A stretch of 64,000 bases of DNA from DAOUJI01 sp965237875 (GCA_965237875.1 CBDEGP010000002.1:248001-312000), one strand, 5' to 3'; counted from the stretch's first letter, positions 25,060 through 33,979 are shown. Notes: generated by a model from the letters alone, not told the origin. A program made the numbers and translations.

Positions 25060-26328
25060 TCATAGCTTGAGCAGGCTGCGGAAACGCTTGCCGCTGCGGT
25101 AGGGGCCAACCACCGCCAGAGAAAGCTTGTCTTCCTGGATCAGGTCTCCCGCAACCCGGTCCAAGTCATCGGTGGTGATGGAGTCCAGCAGCCCGACAAC
25201 TTCGTCCACAGTCCTGACATTGCCCAAGAGCTTCTCCTGGGCGCCTATCCACATAGCCGTGGCGCGGCTGTCCTCCATACGCAGCAACATACGTCCTTTG
25301 GTGAGTTCTCTCGCCTTTGTGAGCTCCGTTTCAGGAATCCCGTCCCGAAGTCCGCCCAGCTGTTCGATAATGGCGCCTATTGCTGAGACGGTCTTCTGTG
25401 GCTCCACGCCGCAGTAGACCGTGAAAGAACCGCAGTCCCGGAACAGGTTAAGGGAGCTGTGTACGTCGTAGGCGAGGCCCCGTTTCTCCCGGACTTCTAC
25501 GAAAAGGCGCGAACTCATGCCTTCGCCCAGAATCACGTTCAGCAGGCCCAGAGTAAAGCGGTCGGGGTGGCCCAGCGGCAGGCTGTGGACTCCCAGGCAC
25601 AGGTGGGCCTGGTCGGTCTTCTTGTACTCGTGGCTGATTCGAGGCTCGGACTGTCCGTTGACCACGGGAAACCAGTCGATTGCATCGCCTGGAGGCCAGC
25701 GCCCAAGACTGTCGTCAACGAGGCCGACGACCTCATCATGGGACACGTTTCCGGCGACTGCCGCCACCGTGTTGGCCGGATTGTATTGAGTGTGCATGTA
25801 CTCCAGCATTCGGTCCCGTGATATGCCCCGGACCGAGTCCAGGCTGCCGCCCACGTCCCTTCCCATGGGCTGCTCCGGCCACATGGTCTGGTCCATCAGC
25901 AGGTCCAACTTCGAGGCGGGATGATCGTAAGTCATACGAAGCTCTTCCAGCACCACGTCCCGCTCACGTTCCAGTTCATCGGGGTCCATCAAAGGATGGA
26001 GCATCATGTCGGCAAGAGCTTCAAATGACAACTCCATGTAGGGACGGGCCACCTTGCACCAGTACACAGTCATTTCACGATCGGTGCTGGCGTTCAACAC
26101 ACCGCCCACGCCCTCTATGGTCTCGCTCAACTCACGGGCGGTGGGCCAGCGCTTAGTTCCCTTGAAAAGCATGTGCTCAATAAAGTGGGAGGCGCCGGCC
26201 ATCTCATCGGTCTCGTACCGGGACCCGGCGCCCACGAATATGGCCATAGACACTGACCTGGTATGGGACATGGAACTGCTCAAGACCGTCAGTCCGTTGT
26301 CCAACACAGACCGCTCGTACATACTCAC
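25060..26328 (-). CDS. M16-family (pitrilysin/processing peptidase) zinc protease
   Basis: 422 residues of the M16B type. The inverted zinc motif HFIEHMLFKGT (HxxEH, about 46-56) is intact, with the distal Glu region ELERERDVVLEELRM. C-terminal half motifs include GMSSRLFVEVREKRGLAYDVHSS. Bacterial M16B enzymes degrade peptides in the cytoplasm as homodimers. It is followed on the minus strand only by DUF433; an MBL hydrolase lies 25 bases upstream and is probably in the same operon. Confidence 0.93.
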   Translation of the reverse strand: MSMYERSVLDNGLTVLSSSMSHTRSVSMAIFVGAGSRYETDEMAGASHFIEHMLFKGTKRWPTARELSETIEGVGGVLNASTDREMTVYWCKVARPYMELSFEALADMMLHPLMDPDELERERDVVLEELRMTYDHPASKLDLLMDQTMWPEQPMGRDVGGSLDSVRGISRDRMLEYMHTQYNPANTVAAVAGNVSHDEVVGLVDDSLGRWPPGDAIDWFPVVNGQSEPRISHEYKKTDQAHLCLGVHSLPLGHPDRFTLGLLNVILGEGMSSRLFVEVREKRGLAYDVHSSLNLFRDCGSFTVYCGVEPQKTVSAIGAIIEQLGGLRDGIPETELTKARELTKGRMLLRMEDSRATAMWIGAQEKLLGNVRTVDEVVGLLDSITTDDLDRVAGDLIQEDKLSLAVVGPYRSGKRFRSLLKL

Positions 26329-26353
26329 CTCGGTTTATTAAAGAAGGCCGGAG

Positions 26354-26971
26354 TCAATCTCTGAGCCACTGAACATCGCCGCAGAGGTCGGGGCTGTGGC
26401 TCCTGGAATCGAAGTCCCCGATCTCGCCTCGTGCGGACCCGATAGTCGTGTCGTCGCCGTGGCCTGGATATACGGCAACCGAGTCGCTCAAGGGCATAAG
26501 TTTTTGAGTGATGGAGCTTTTTATCTGAAGGAAGTTATCATGAGAGGCCGTCCTTCCCGGCCCTCCCGGAAACAGGGTGTCTCCTGAGAATAGACGGTCG
26601 CCGGCCAGGATGCAGATGGCGCCAGGCGTATGGCCTGGAGTGTGAATTATCTTGAGTGCCACCTTGCCCACCTCGAGGATGTCCCCATCCCGAAGGACCA
26701 TGTCAGGAGGCATTGGTATGGCCGTCGCATCCTCAGGATGGGAAGCAACGGGCGCCTGGGTGGCTGATTTGATCTCTTCCAGCCCGGCTGTGTGGTCGCC
26801 ATGACGATGGGTGATGATGATGGCTTTTATGGTGGCGTCGCCAATTTCAGCCAACAGCTTTTCCGGCTCGGCGGGCGCGTCGATGATCACGGCGTCGCCG
26901 GTCTCTTTGCACCGGATCAGGTATCCGTTGTTTCCTATCGGCCCCATCTCAGGAGTTTTGCGGACTTCCAT
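26354..26971 (-). CDS. MBL-fold metallo-hydrolase (glyoxalase II-like)
   Basis: 205 residues from ATG 26971; an in-frame TTG at 26998 would add nine residues. The metal-binding signature THRHGDHTAG is complete, followed by HTPGHTPGAICIL, FSGDTLFPGGPGR and PGHGDDTTIGSA. This resembles glyoxalase II and persulfide-dioxygenase-type hydrolases of thioesters. The substrate is not determined. It lies directly upstream of the M16 peptidase gene. Confidence 0.9.
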   Translation of the reverse strand: MEVRKTPEMGPIGNNGYLIRCKETGDAVIIDAPAEPEKLLAEIGDATIKAIIITHRHGDHTAGLEEIKSATQAPVASHPEDATAIPMPPDMVLRDGDILEVGKVALKIIHTPGHTPGAICILAGDRLFSGDTLFPGGPGRTASHDNFLQIKSSITQKLMPLSDSVAVYPGHGDDTTIGSARGEIGDFDSRSHSPDLCGDVQWLRD

Positions 26972-27123
26972 AGCAGAGTCTACATAATGTTGCGGCAAAG
27001 CTCACTCCATCCCATTACTCAACCAGTATTATCAATCAAGGTCCCCATATTGACAAGGAACCGCCCGGCGCCATCCGGAGTCTTTCTTGTCATGTCTGTG
27101 GTGGACTTTGATCCCTTCGATTC

Positions 27124-27152
27124 TTGAACAACGCCAATCGAGTTGGTATGAT
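27124..27152 (+). promoter_or_regulatory. promoter of the CNNM/CorC leader transcript
   Basis: TTGAAC (27124-27129), a 17-base spacer and TATGAT (27147-27152). The transcript would start near 27159, about 180 bases before the next start codon. Confidence 0.55.
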
Positions 27153-27158
27153 GTCATA

Positions 27159-27302
27159 CAGGCGAGACAGTCCAAGCAATCTCTATTAGACAATATCCGG
27201 ATGGACTTGGGCCCGGTTAACGCCTGCTGATGCTGTAAGGGAGAATCTATAGGGCCGGACTGAAGCCCCCAAGGGGGTTGATAGTCCGGTCTTTTGCTTT
27301 TT
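27159..27302 (+). ncRNA. terminated leader RNA upstream of the CNNM/CorC gene
   Basis: Between the promoter at 27124-27152 and a strong terminator ending near 27302 there is a ~145-base non-coding stretch, then the gene's own start 40 bases further on. The order promoter, leader, terminator, gene is that of a riboswitch or attenuator, or of a free small RNA. I could not match it to a known riboswitch class by eye. Upstream of 27124 back to 26998 nothing is recognised. Confidence 0.4.
27252..27302 (+). terminator. rho-independent terminator in the CNNM/CorC leader
   Basis: GGGCCGGACT and AGTCCGGTCT form a 10-bp stem (27252-27261 / 27283-27292), containing an inner GCCCCC/GGGGGT helix. TTTTGCTTTTT follows. 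It lies before, not after, a gene on this strand. Confidence 0.8.
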
Positions 27303-27341
27303 GATCAAGAACAGGATGATTGATATGAATCGGAGCTGCCG

Positions 27342-28637
27342 ATGTCAGGGATAGAGCTTGCGTTAATCCTCGTATTCCTACTCATGTCCGCCTTCTTTTC
27401 GAGCTCGGAGTCGGCTTACTTGTCGCTTCAAAAAACCCGCATAGCCCATCTGGTGAGCACCGGCAGGCCGGGGGCTGCCGCCGTATCGCGGATGATCAAC
27501 AGGCCGGAACGGTTGCTGTCCACGATTCTCCTCGGAAACAACCTCGTAAACGTGGCTTTCACGTCACTGGTCACCGTTGCGGTGGTGTCCTGGCTGGGTG
27601 AAGGCACGGGTGTGATAGTCGCCACGGCCGTGGGAACCTTGACCCTGCTTCTATTGGGAGAGGTGATACCCAAGACTATGGCAGTGCGAAACGCCGAACG
27701 CTTGGCCTTCTTCTACGCGACTCCCCTGAGTTGGGTGGAGTACCTGCTGCTGCCCATCGTAGAAGCGCTCCATAGGCTTACCAGAGCCATAAACTCAATA
27801 GGCCGCGGACAGGATATGAGGGGCGGATATTTGATCACTGAAGCGGAGGTCAGGACGCTCATAGACATCGGCGAGGAGCAGGGAACACTGGAACCCGCCG
27901 AGGCTGAGATGCTGGAGAAGGTCTTCCACTTCGGCGACCGCCAGGTCCAGGAGATCATGACCCCTCGCCCGGAGATAGTCTGGGTCGCCCAGGGCGCCAC
28001 CTTGCTGGACTTCCTGAGGACCTATTCCAAACAGACCCATACCAGGTTTCCCGTGTATCACGGGAACTTTGAAAACATAGTGGGCATCGTGTCGGTGAAG
28101 GACCTGCTCAAGACAATGGCCGACACCGGTCTCGGCCCCCAGGCCAGCGTCACTGAAGTCATGCGCTCCGCCCTCTTCGTTCCGGAGACGAAACCGGTGG
28201 GGGAACTCTTTTCGGAACTCAGGGACACGGGCCAACAAATGGCCATCGTAGTCGACCAGTTCGGCGGCGTTGCGGGGTTGGTTACGTTAAAGCAATTGAT
28301 CGAGGTCATCGTAGGGCGTGTCGGCGAAGAGGGCGAGCCCGCCACCGAGGAGTTCGCCGCTGTCGGAGAAGACCTGTATGAAGTGGAGGCAGGCATGGCC
28401 ATTCAGGAAGCAAACGAGGGCCTGGGGCTTGGGCTGCCGGAGGGAAGCTACCAGACCGTCGCCGGATTCGCATTGGACCGCCTGGGACACATTCCCCAGC
28501 AAGGGGAGGAGTTCGTTTTCAACGACCTCCGGCTTGAGATTACTGAAATGCGCAACCTGAAAATCGAAACCGTCCGTATCCACAGAGTGAAGGAGACTGT
28601 GGCCGAGACGGCTAAAACGGGCCGGCGGGGGGCATGA
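27342..28637 (+). CDS. CNNM/CorC-HlyC family membrane protein with CBS domains
   Basis: 431 residues. An N-terminal DUF21 (CNNM) membrane domain starts with IELALILVFLLMSAFFSSSESAYLSL and includes SRMINRPERLLSTILLGNNLVNVAFT and LLLGEVIPKTMAV. A CBS pair follows (MTPRPEIVWVAQ...TRFPVYHG, IVGIVSVKDLL), then a CorC/HlyC C-terminal domain (EFAAVGEDLYEVEAGMAIQEANE). The family is linked to magnesium/cobalt efflux. The terminated leader upstream suggests ion- or metabolite-dependent attenuation, which is an inference. Confidence 0.93.
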   Translation: MSGIELALILVFLLMSAFFSSSESAYLSLQKTRIAHLVSTGRPGAAAVSRMINRPERLLSTILLGNNLVNVAFTSLVTVAVVSWLGEGTGVIVATAVGTLTLLLLGEVIPKTMAVRNAERLAFFYATPLSWVEYLLLPIVEALHRLTRAINSIGRGQDMRGGYLITEAEVRTLIDIGEEQGTLEPAEAEMLEKVFHFGDRQVQEIMTPRPEIVWVAQGATLLDFLRTYSKQTHTRFPVYHGNFENIVGIVSVKDLLKTMADTGLGPQASVTEVMRSALFVPETKPVGELFSELRDTGQQMAIVVDQFGGVAGLVTLKQLIEVIVGRVGEEGEPATEEFAAVGEDLYEVEAGMAIQEANEGLGLGLPEGSYQTVAGFALDRLGHIPQQGEEFVFNDLRLEITEMRNLKIETVRIHRVKETVAETAKTGRRGA

Positions 28638-28674
28638 GCGCTTTGTCTTATCTCGGAGCTGCGGGCAAGTCGTG

Positions 28675-28703
28675 TTGACACTGCCATAGACCCCTCACAT
28701 AAT
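28675..28703 (+). promoter_or_regulatory. pncB promoter that excludes the upstream ATG
   Basis: TTGACA (28675-28680), a 17-base spacer and CATAAT (28698-28703). The in-frame ATG at 28702 overlaps the -10 box, so it would lie upstream of the transcript start. Confidence 0.6.
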
Positions 28704-28773
28704 GGACGCGACGGGAGAGGGTTACACCCGGGGCGAATGTTATCCGGCAAACACGGGCAAACACGGGGGGACC

Positions 28774-30162
28774 TTGCCTCACAGGTCCGATGAAAGCGGC
28801 CTACTGGCCGACCTCTACCAGTTCACCGTAGCCCAGGCGTACTTCGACCTGGGAATGTTCGCTCCCGCCACCTTTAGCCTGTTCATACGTGGATATCCCC
28901 GTAACCGTGGATACTTCGTGTCGGCAGGGCTGGAGGACGTACTCGAATTTATTGCCGGCTGGAACATCTCTGCTGGGGCCATCGATTACCTTGGCTCCAC
29001 CGGCAGGTTCACCCATCCCTTCCTGGAGCATCTTTCGGGATTGAGGTTCACTGGGGAAGTCTGGGGAATCCCGGAAGGGCGCCTTTTCTTTTGTGACGAA
29101 CCGGTCATGGAGGTCACAGGTCCAATCATCCCTTCCCAGATTATCGAGGCCTACGTGATCAACCGGGTGAACTATCAGACGACGGTGGCCACCAAAGCCG
29201 CCCGGTGCGTCACGTCGTCCCGCGGCCGGCCTCTGACCGACTTCTCACTGCGCCGCGCGCCAGGACTTGATGCAGGCATGAGAGCGGCCCGCTCAAGCTG
29301 CATGGTGGGCTTTTCCAGCACGAGCAACGTCGAAGCAGGCCGGAAGTACGGCATTCCAACAACCGGCACCATGTCCCACTCATTCGTCGCCAGCCAGGAT
29401 GACGAGTTGGAAGCGTTTCGGGCATATGCCAGGAGCTACCCGGACAACACGACACTGCTCATAGACACCTATGACACTGTAGCCGGAGCCAGGAAGGCCG
29501 CACTGGCGGGCAAGGAGCTGGAGGAGCTTGGATATAGGTTGAAAGCGGTGCGGCTGGACAGCGGCGACTACGCCCAATTGAGCAGGGAAGTGCGTGGAAT
29601 CCTGGATGCCCAGGGGCTGGACTACGTGGAGATATTTGCCAGCGGAGGCCTCGACGAATATGCCATCGATGAGCTCCTGTCTGCTGGCGCTCCCATCGAT
29701 GCTTTCGGGATTGGCACGAGGCTTGGAGTGTCCGAAGACGCACCTTCCACCGACATGGTGTATAAGCTGGTGGACTGCAACGGCAGGCCAGTCAAGAAGC
29801 TGAGCGCCGGCAAAGCCTACCTGCCCGGACCAAAGCAGGTCTTCCGGGTCAGGGATGCAGACGGTAGCTTTCAACGGGACATCCTCACCAGGAGAAGTGA
29901 AGGCTGTGAGGGCGAGCCGCTGCTGTGCAAAGTCATGGAAGACGGAAAAGCAACGGCCGCTCCCGCCTCTCTACAGCAGATAAGAGACAGGTTCCGCGAC
30001 GACATCGGGAGCCTGCCTGCGAAATATAAGGCGCTAAGGGACCCTCCCCACTATCCCGTAAGCGTCGCGCCCGGGCTTAAGGAACTCTCCGACCGTATGG
30101 ACGAGGACCTGATCGCCAGGGAGATCGAAGGGAATGTCAACGCCAGCCTGGAGCGTAGATGA
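28774..30162 (+). CDS. pncB: nicotinate phosphoribosyltransferase
   Basis: 462 residues from TTG 28774, chosen because GGGGGG precedes it and because the only upstream ATG (28702) lies in the promoter. This start also puts SGLLADLYQFTVAQAYF near the N-terminus, as in the family. It converts nicotinate and PRPP to NAMN in NAD salvage. Signatures include RGRPLTDFSLRRAPG (phosphate/active-site region), GFSSTSNVEAGRKYGIPTTG with TMSHSFV, and AVRLDSGDYAQLS. The stop overlaps the start of the EtfBA gene by 4 bases (ATGA). Confidence 0.93.
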   Translation: MPHRSDESGLLADLYQFTVAQAYFDLGMFAPATFSLFIRGYPRNRGYFVSAGLEDVLEFIAGWNISAGAIDYLGSTGRFTHPFLEHLSGLRFTGEVWGIPEGRLFFCDEPVMEVTGPIIPSQIIEAYVINRVNYQTTVATKAARCVTSSRGRPLTDFSLRRAPGLDAGMRAARSSCMVGFSSTSNVEAGRKYGIPTTGTMSHSFVASQDDELEAFRAYARSYPDNTTLLIDTYDTVAGARKAALAGKELEELGYRLKAVRLDSGDYAQLSREVRGILDAQGLDYVEIFASGGLDEYAIDELLSAGAPIDAFGIGTRLGVSEDAPSTDMVYKLVDCNGRPVKKLSAGKAYLPGPKQVFRVRDADGSFQRDILTRRSEGCEGEPLLCKVMEDGKATAAPASLQQIRDRFRDDIGSLPAKYKALRDPPHYPVSVAPGLKELSDRMDEDLIAREIEGNVNASLERR

Positions 30163-31997
30163 AGATAGCCGTTTGCATAAAACATGTCCCGGTGGTGTCC
30201 CGGATACAATTCGACTACGAGACGAAAACAATCGTCAGGGAAGGCGTCCCCTCGGAGGTCAACTCCTATGACCTGCTGGGCGTGGACAAGGCCGGCCAGT
30301 TGGTCCAGGAGCATGGCGGAGAGGTCGTGGCATTCACCATGGGTCCGCCCGCCGCCCGCGACTCCCTAATCCAGTGCCTTGCTATGGGAGCGGATAGGGC
30401 CGTTCACATCTCTGATCCGGCGCTGGCAGGTTCCGACACTTTGGCTACGGCAAGGTGTCTGTCACTGGCGTTGCAACGGGAGACCTTCGACCTGGTCATA
30501 TGCGGACGGCACAGCACCGATGCCGAAACCGGCCAGGTTGGGCCTGAGACGGCGGAGCTCATGGGACTTCCCCACGCATCAAACGTACGCAAGCTCGACT
30601 ATTCGCCAGGCGATAACACTATCACCGTGGAGCGAGAGACCGACGAAGGACACCAGGTCATCGGCTGCCCGCTTCCGGCGCTTGTGACCGTGACAGAAGG
30701 CATCACCCCGGAGCGTTTCCCCCGGCGGGAAGCCATGCAAGCGGCTCAGCAGGAACCCGCTATTGAAGAGGTCAAAGCAGCCCAGCTTTCCAGCGATCTG
30801 AACGTTTTCGGCGCGAGCGGGTCACCCACTTGGGTCTCGGAAATCAGGCTAATGGAGCCCCAGCGGTTGGGCATTGTGTTCGATGAAGAACCCGCAGCCG
30901 CAGCGTCCAAGGTAGCCGATGCCCTCAAGGGCAGAAGAACAACCGGCGGCTCTCCAGCGCAGCGGGGCCGCCATAAGCGGTACGCCGGGTCGAGCGACAG
31001 GCCTATATGGGTGGTGGTCGAGCGTTCCGGGAAGGGCATTAGGCAGGCTACGTTGGAAGTCCTGGGAAAGGCCCGGGACGTGGCCGCGCAGACACATTCG
31101 GAGGTGGTTGCCGTCATACTGGACCAGCCCTCCGGGGAGGAAGTGAAGCAGCTGGCCGCATACGGAGCCGACCGGGTCCTCTCCTCCGGTCCGATTAACG
31201 GGCACCCCGCCGGGCTTACGGCCACGGGCGCTCTGGCCTCAGCCGTCGCGGAGCGCAAGCCCTACGCGGCGCTGTTCAACTCCACGCCCGACGGGCGCGA
31301 CCTGTCCTCGCGGGTGGCGGCCAGGCTGGGGCTGGGACTGACGGGAGACGCAGTGGACCTGGAGGTGGACACCGAGGGGCGGCTCGTTCAATTGAAACCG
31401 GCCCTGGGCGGCAACGTCATCGCCCCGATTCTCTCCAAGACCCTGCCCTACATGGCCACCATGCGCCCGGGATTGATGACCCCCATCGAACCTGACGCGG
31501 ACGCCGCCGTTGAAACCGAGATTCTGGAAGTATGCGAGTTCGACGGACCTGACATAAGGTTGCTGCATGACCATGTCCAGGAAGACGCCCAAGGTCTGGA
31601 GTTGGAGTCGGCCCGCATCGTGTTGGGCGTGGGCATGGGCGTCGGAGGGCCTGAAAATCTGCCTGCCATCCGCGCCCTTGCGGAGTCGATAGGAGCGTCC
31701 CTGGCCGCAACGCGGTCGGTAGCCGACGAGGGCTGGCTTCCCCGGCAGCTCCAGGTGGGTTTAACGGGCCGCGCCATTGCACCGGACCTGTACATAGCCG
31801 TGGGCGTGCGCGGGGACTTCAACCACACTGTCGGGATACAAAGGGCCGGGACCATCGTTGGCATTAACACCAACCCCAATCCGAGGCGCACTCCCATGTT
31901 GAACGCCGCAGACTACTCAATAGTGGGGGACTGGGAAGAGGTCCTCCCTCCCCTGATAGAGGCGATACGACCGGTCCTGGGCGACTTTCTGAAATAG
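30159..31997 (+). CDS. electron transfer flavoprotein, beta and alpha subunits fused
   Basis: 612 residues. Residues 1 to about 265 are EtfB-like (MKIAVCIKHVPVV, GVDKAGQLVQEHG, GRHSTDAETGQVGPETAELMGLPH). A linker rich in Arg/Gly follows. The remainder is EtfA-like (WVVVERSGKGIRQATLEVLGKA, PALGGNVIAPILSKTLP, FAD-binding IVLGVGMGVGG, then LYIAVGVRGDFNHTVGIQRA and ADYSIVGDWEEVLPPL). In most bacteria etfB and etfA are separate genes. ETF passes electrons from dehydrogenases to the quinone pool. Coupled by ATGA overlap to pncB. Confidence 0.92.
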   Translation: MKIAVCIKHVPVVSRIQFDYETKTIVREGVPSEVNSYDLLGVDKAGQLVQEHGGEVVAFTMGPPAARDSLIQCLAMGADRAVHISDPALAGSDTLATARCLSLALQRETFDLVICGRHSTDAETGQVGPETAELMGLPHASNVRKLDYSPGDNTITVERETDEGHQVIGCPLPALVTVTEGITPERFPRREAMQAAQQEPAIEEVKAAQLSSDLNVFGASGSPTWVSEIRLMEPQRLGIVFDEEPAAAASKVADALKGRRTTGGSPAQRGRHKRYAGSSDRPIWVVVERSGKGIRQATLEVLGKARDVAAQTHSEVVAVILDQPSGEEVKQLAAYGADRVLSSGPINGHPAGLTATGALASAVAERKPYAALFNSTPDGRDLSSRVAARLGLGLTGDAVDLEVDTEGRLVQLKPALGGNVIAPILSKTLPYMATMRPGLMTPIEPDADAAVETEILEVCEFDGPDIRLLHDHVQEDAQGLELESARIVLGVGMGVGGPENLPAIRALAESIGASLAATRSVADEGWLPRQLQVGLTGRAIAPDLYIAVGVRGDFNHTVGIQRAGTIVGINTNPNPRRTPMLNAADYSIVGDWEEVLPPLIEAIRPVLGDFLK

Positions 31998-32044
31998 TCT
32001 ATTCAATTACGGCTCGCCAACGGGGCCCGATTCGAGGTGGATGG

Positions 32045-32947
32045 ATGAGCATGCGCGTAGGTTTCATCGGATTGGGAAAGATGGGGGCGCCCATGTGCCG
32101 CCGCCTATTGGCGAACGGGTTTTCGCTGACTGTCCACAACCGGAGCCGTGAAAAGGTCGAGATGCTGGTCCAAGAAGGAGCCAACGCCGCCGACTCGGCC
32201 AGGGAAGTCGTGGACGCGTCGGACGCGGTGCTCGCCTGTCTTCCTGACGGCCCCACCGTTGAATCCGTGTTCCTAGGGGATGATGGGATCGTGGAGTCGG
32301 CCCGTCCGGGGCAGGCGCTTGTGGACCACAGCACCGTTTCATCTCGGATTTCCAAGAGAATCGGAGAGGCTGCCGCGCTGAAAGGGGCGTTGTTCATCGA
32401 CGCTCCCATCAGCGGAGGAGTGGAACGGGCCGCCGACGGTTCCCTGACGATAATGGCGGGAGGAGACGATGAGGCGTTTAATGCAGTCCTGCCGGTGTTC
32501 CGGGCAATGGGCGGCAATATCCGACACGTTGGACCCATTGGGTCGGGCAGCACGGTGAAGCTGGTGAACCAGCACCTAGTGGCTGTGCACTCTCTCGCCG
32601 CAGCGGAGGCCCTTCTGGCAGGGGTGTCCCAGGGCGCCGATCCGGATGTGTTGATCGACATACTCTCCACCAGCTGGGGAAACAGCTTCATGCTGGAACG
32701 CAACGGACCCGCCATGCTGGACCGGGACTTCAACAACGCCAGGGCGCCGCTGCGACTGATATACAAAGACCTGGCATTCGCCCTGGAGGGAGCCAGGCAG
32801 TCAGGCGTCGCCACGCCCCTGGGAGAACGAACGATGGAGATAATCTTGGAAGCGGAAGAGGGCGGGATGCTGGACCTAGACGTGTCTTGCCTGGCGTTGC
32901 CCTTGGAAAAGCGGTCGGGGGCACAACTCCGCCGATCTTCCTCCTGA
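32045..32947 (+). CDS. NAD(P)-dependent beta-hydroxyacid dehydrogenase (3-hydroxyisobutyrate dehydrogenase family)
   Basis: 300 residues. The Rossmann motif GFIGLGKMGAPM lies at the N-terminus, followed by HNRSREKVEML, the substrate motif IDAPISGGVERAADGSLTIMAGG, and the catalytic lysine in GSGSTVKLVNQHLV. This is the 3-hydroxyisobutyrate/tartronate semialdehyde/GLYR family. Two further methionines in frame leave the exact start open (32045 or 32051). The C-terminal tail (RSGAQLRRSSS) looks non-homologous, perhaps a small late frameshift or natural variation. Confidence 0.9.
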   Translation: MSMRVGFIGLGKMGAPMCRRLLANGFSLTVHNRSREKVEMLVQEGANAADSAREVVDASDAVLACLPDGPTVESVFLGDDGIVESARPGQALVDHSTVSSRISKRIGEAAALKGALFIDAPISGGVERAADGSLTIMAGGDDEAFNAVLPVFRAMGGNIRHVGPIGSGSTVKLVNQHLVAVHSLAAAEALLAGVSQGADPDVLIDILSTSWGNSFMLERNGPAMLDRDFNNARAPLRLIYKDLAFALEGARQSGVATPLGERTMEIILEAEEGGMLDLDVSCLALPLEKRSGAQLRRSSS

Positions 32948-33094
32948 TTCCAGTCTACCCCGTTCCCGACACTGCTGCGGGTCCATGCTTCCGCCTAATC
33001 GAGGCGCGACGCCCGCATGATAACCCTGCTCGCCTTCTGTTATACTACCGGCCAAGCGGTCCACTAAATCCTTCACAGGTCGGTCAGAATAGCC

Positions 33095-33775
33095 TTGTAC
33101 CACGTAGTCGTATTCACCAACCAAACGACCGAGTCAACCTCGTTGCTGAGCGCTCTGGACGACGAAGGGGTCAGCTACGAGTTGCAAGACCCCGTTGTCG
33201 ACGGTCCGGCCCTTAATGGGGCGCTGGCCAACAAACCCGACGCTATCCTTGTGGATACGGAGGCCGTTGACGCCGGAACGGTGAGGACGGCGACGGACGC
33301 CTGCCGTGAAATGGGGCTTCCGGTAATTACGGTCCTCACGGCGTTGCGGTTGGGACAATACGACCCTTCCATCAATCCCGACGACCTTATCGTCCACCCT
33401 TTCCGCGGTGGAGAGCTGAAGGCAAGGTTGGGCCAGGTGATCTTCAAGAATCGGCCCCCCCAGGGCAAGGACGTCTTGAAAGTCGGTGACCTTCGCATAG
33501 ACCTGGACCGCTATGAGGTCAGTCTTGAGGGAAAGAGGGTTCTGCTCACCTACAAAGAGTATCAGATGCTCGTTCTCCTGGCGTCCAATCCGGGCAAAGT
33601 GTATTCCCGTGAGAACCTGCTGAGCCAGGTGTGGGGGTACGACTATTTCGGCGGCACCCGCACGGTTGACGTCCACGTCCGAAGACTCAGGTCCAAGATA
33701 GAGAACGCCAACCATTCCTTCATAGAGACCATCTGGAACGTCGGCTACAGGTTCAGTCTCAAGGAATCGGCCTAG
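33095..33775 (+). CDS. OmpR-type response regulator with a degenerate receiver
   Basis: 226 residues. The C-terminal winged helix is canonical: LTYKEYQMLVLLASNPGKVY, SRENLLSQVWGYDYFGGTRT, VDVHVRRLRSKIE and IWNVGYRF. The N-terminal receiver lacks the usual acidic pair after strand 1 (VVVFTNQT). It keeps a central Asp (ILVDTE), and has His in place of the conserved Lys (IVHPF). It is thus probably a phosphorylation-independent regulator. No histidine kinase gene is adjacent. The start is TTG 33095, weakly supported. Confidence 0.87.
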   Translation: MYHVVVFTNQTTESTSLLSALDDEGVSYELQDPVVDGPALNGALANKPDAILVDTEAVDAGTVRTATDACREMGLPVITVLTALRLGQYDPSINPDDLIVHPFRGGELKARLGQVIFKNRPPQGKDVLKVGDLRIDLDRYEVSLEGKRVLLTYKEYQMLVLLASNPGKVYSRENLLSQVWGYDYFGGTRTVDVHVRRLRSKIENANHSFIETIWNVGYRFSLKESA

Positions 33776-33784
33776 GGCTAAGCG

Positions 33785-33806
33785 CCGGCGCTTGGCCGGG
33801 GTTTTT
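33785..33806 (+). terminator. rho-independent terminator after the response regulator
   Basis: CCGGC-GCTTG-GCCGG stem-loop followed by GGTTTTT, ten bases past the stop. Confidence 0.65.
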
Positions 33807-33839
33807 CGATTGTACCCGCTTCTCCGATTCCGTTAATGC

Positions 33840-33885
33840 CTTTCCCCCTCGCCCTCGATGGAAGAGGGTTGGGGTGAGGGTGAAT
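33840..33885. repeat. CCCTC-rich inverted intergenic repeat
   Basis: CCCCCTCGCCCTCGATGGAAGAGGGTTGGGGTGAGGG is an imperfect hairpin. I recognise it as the type of dispersed intergenic repeat (runs of CCCTCACCCCAACCCTC) seen in many environmental genomes. The copy number in this genome cannot be judged from the window. Confidence 0.45.
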
Positions 33886-33917
33886 AATCGAATGACCCTG
33901 GTACTGGGCGGCTCAGG

Positions 33918-33946
33918 TTGACACTTACGAGCGGCCACCCTATAAT
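33918..33946 (+). promoter_or_regulatory. rpsU promoter
   Basis: Perfect TTGACA (33918-33923), a 17-base spacer and perfect TATAAT (33941-33946), 33 bases before the rpsU start. Confidence 0.85.
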
Positions 33947-33979
33947 AGCCAGGCACCAGCCAAGAGCAGGAGGCCCGGT

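Noticed and set aside
27159..27302. Assignment of the CNNM/CorC leader to a known class (6S RNA, ydaO, M-box, Mn or fluoride riboswitch)
   Set aside because: I looked for the hallmark motifs of these classes and did not see them; kept only as an unnamed leader.
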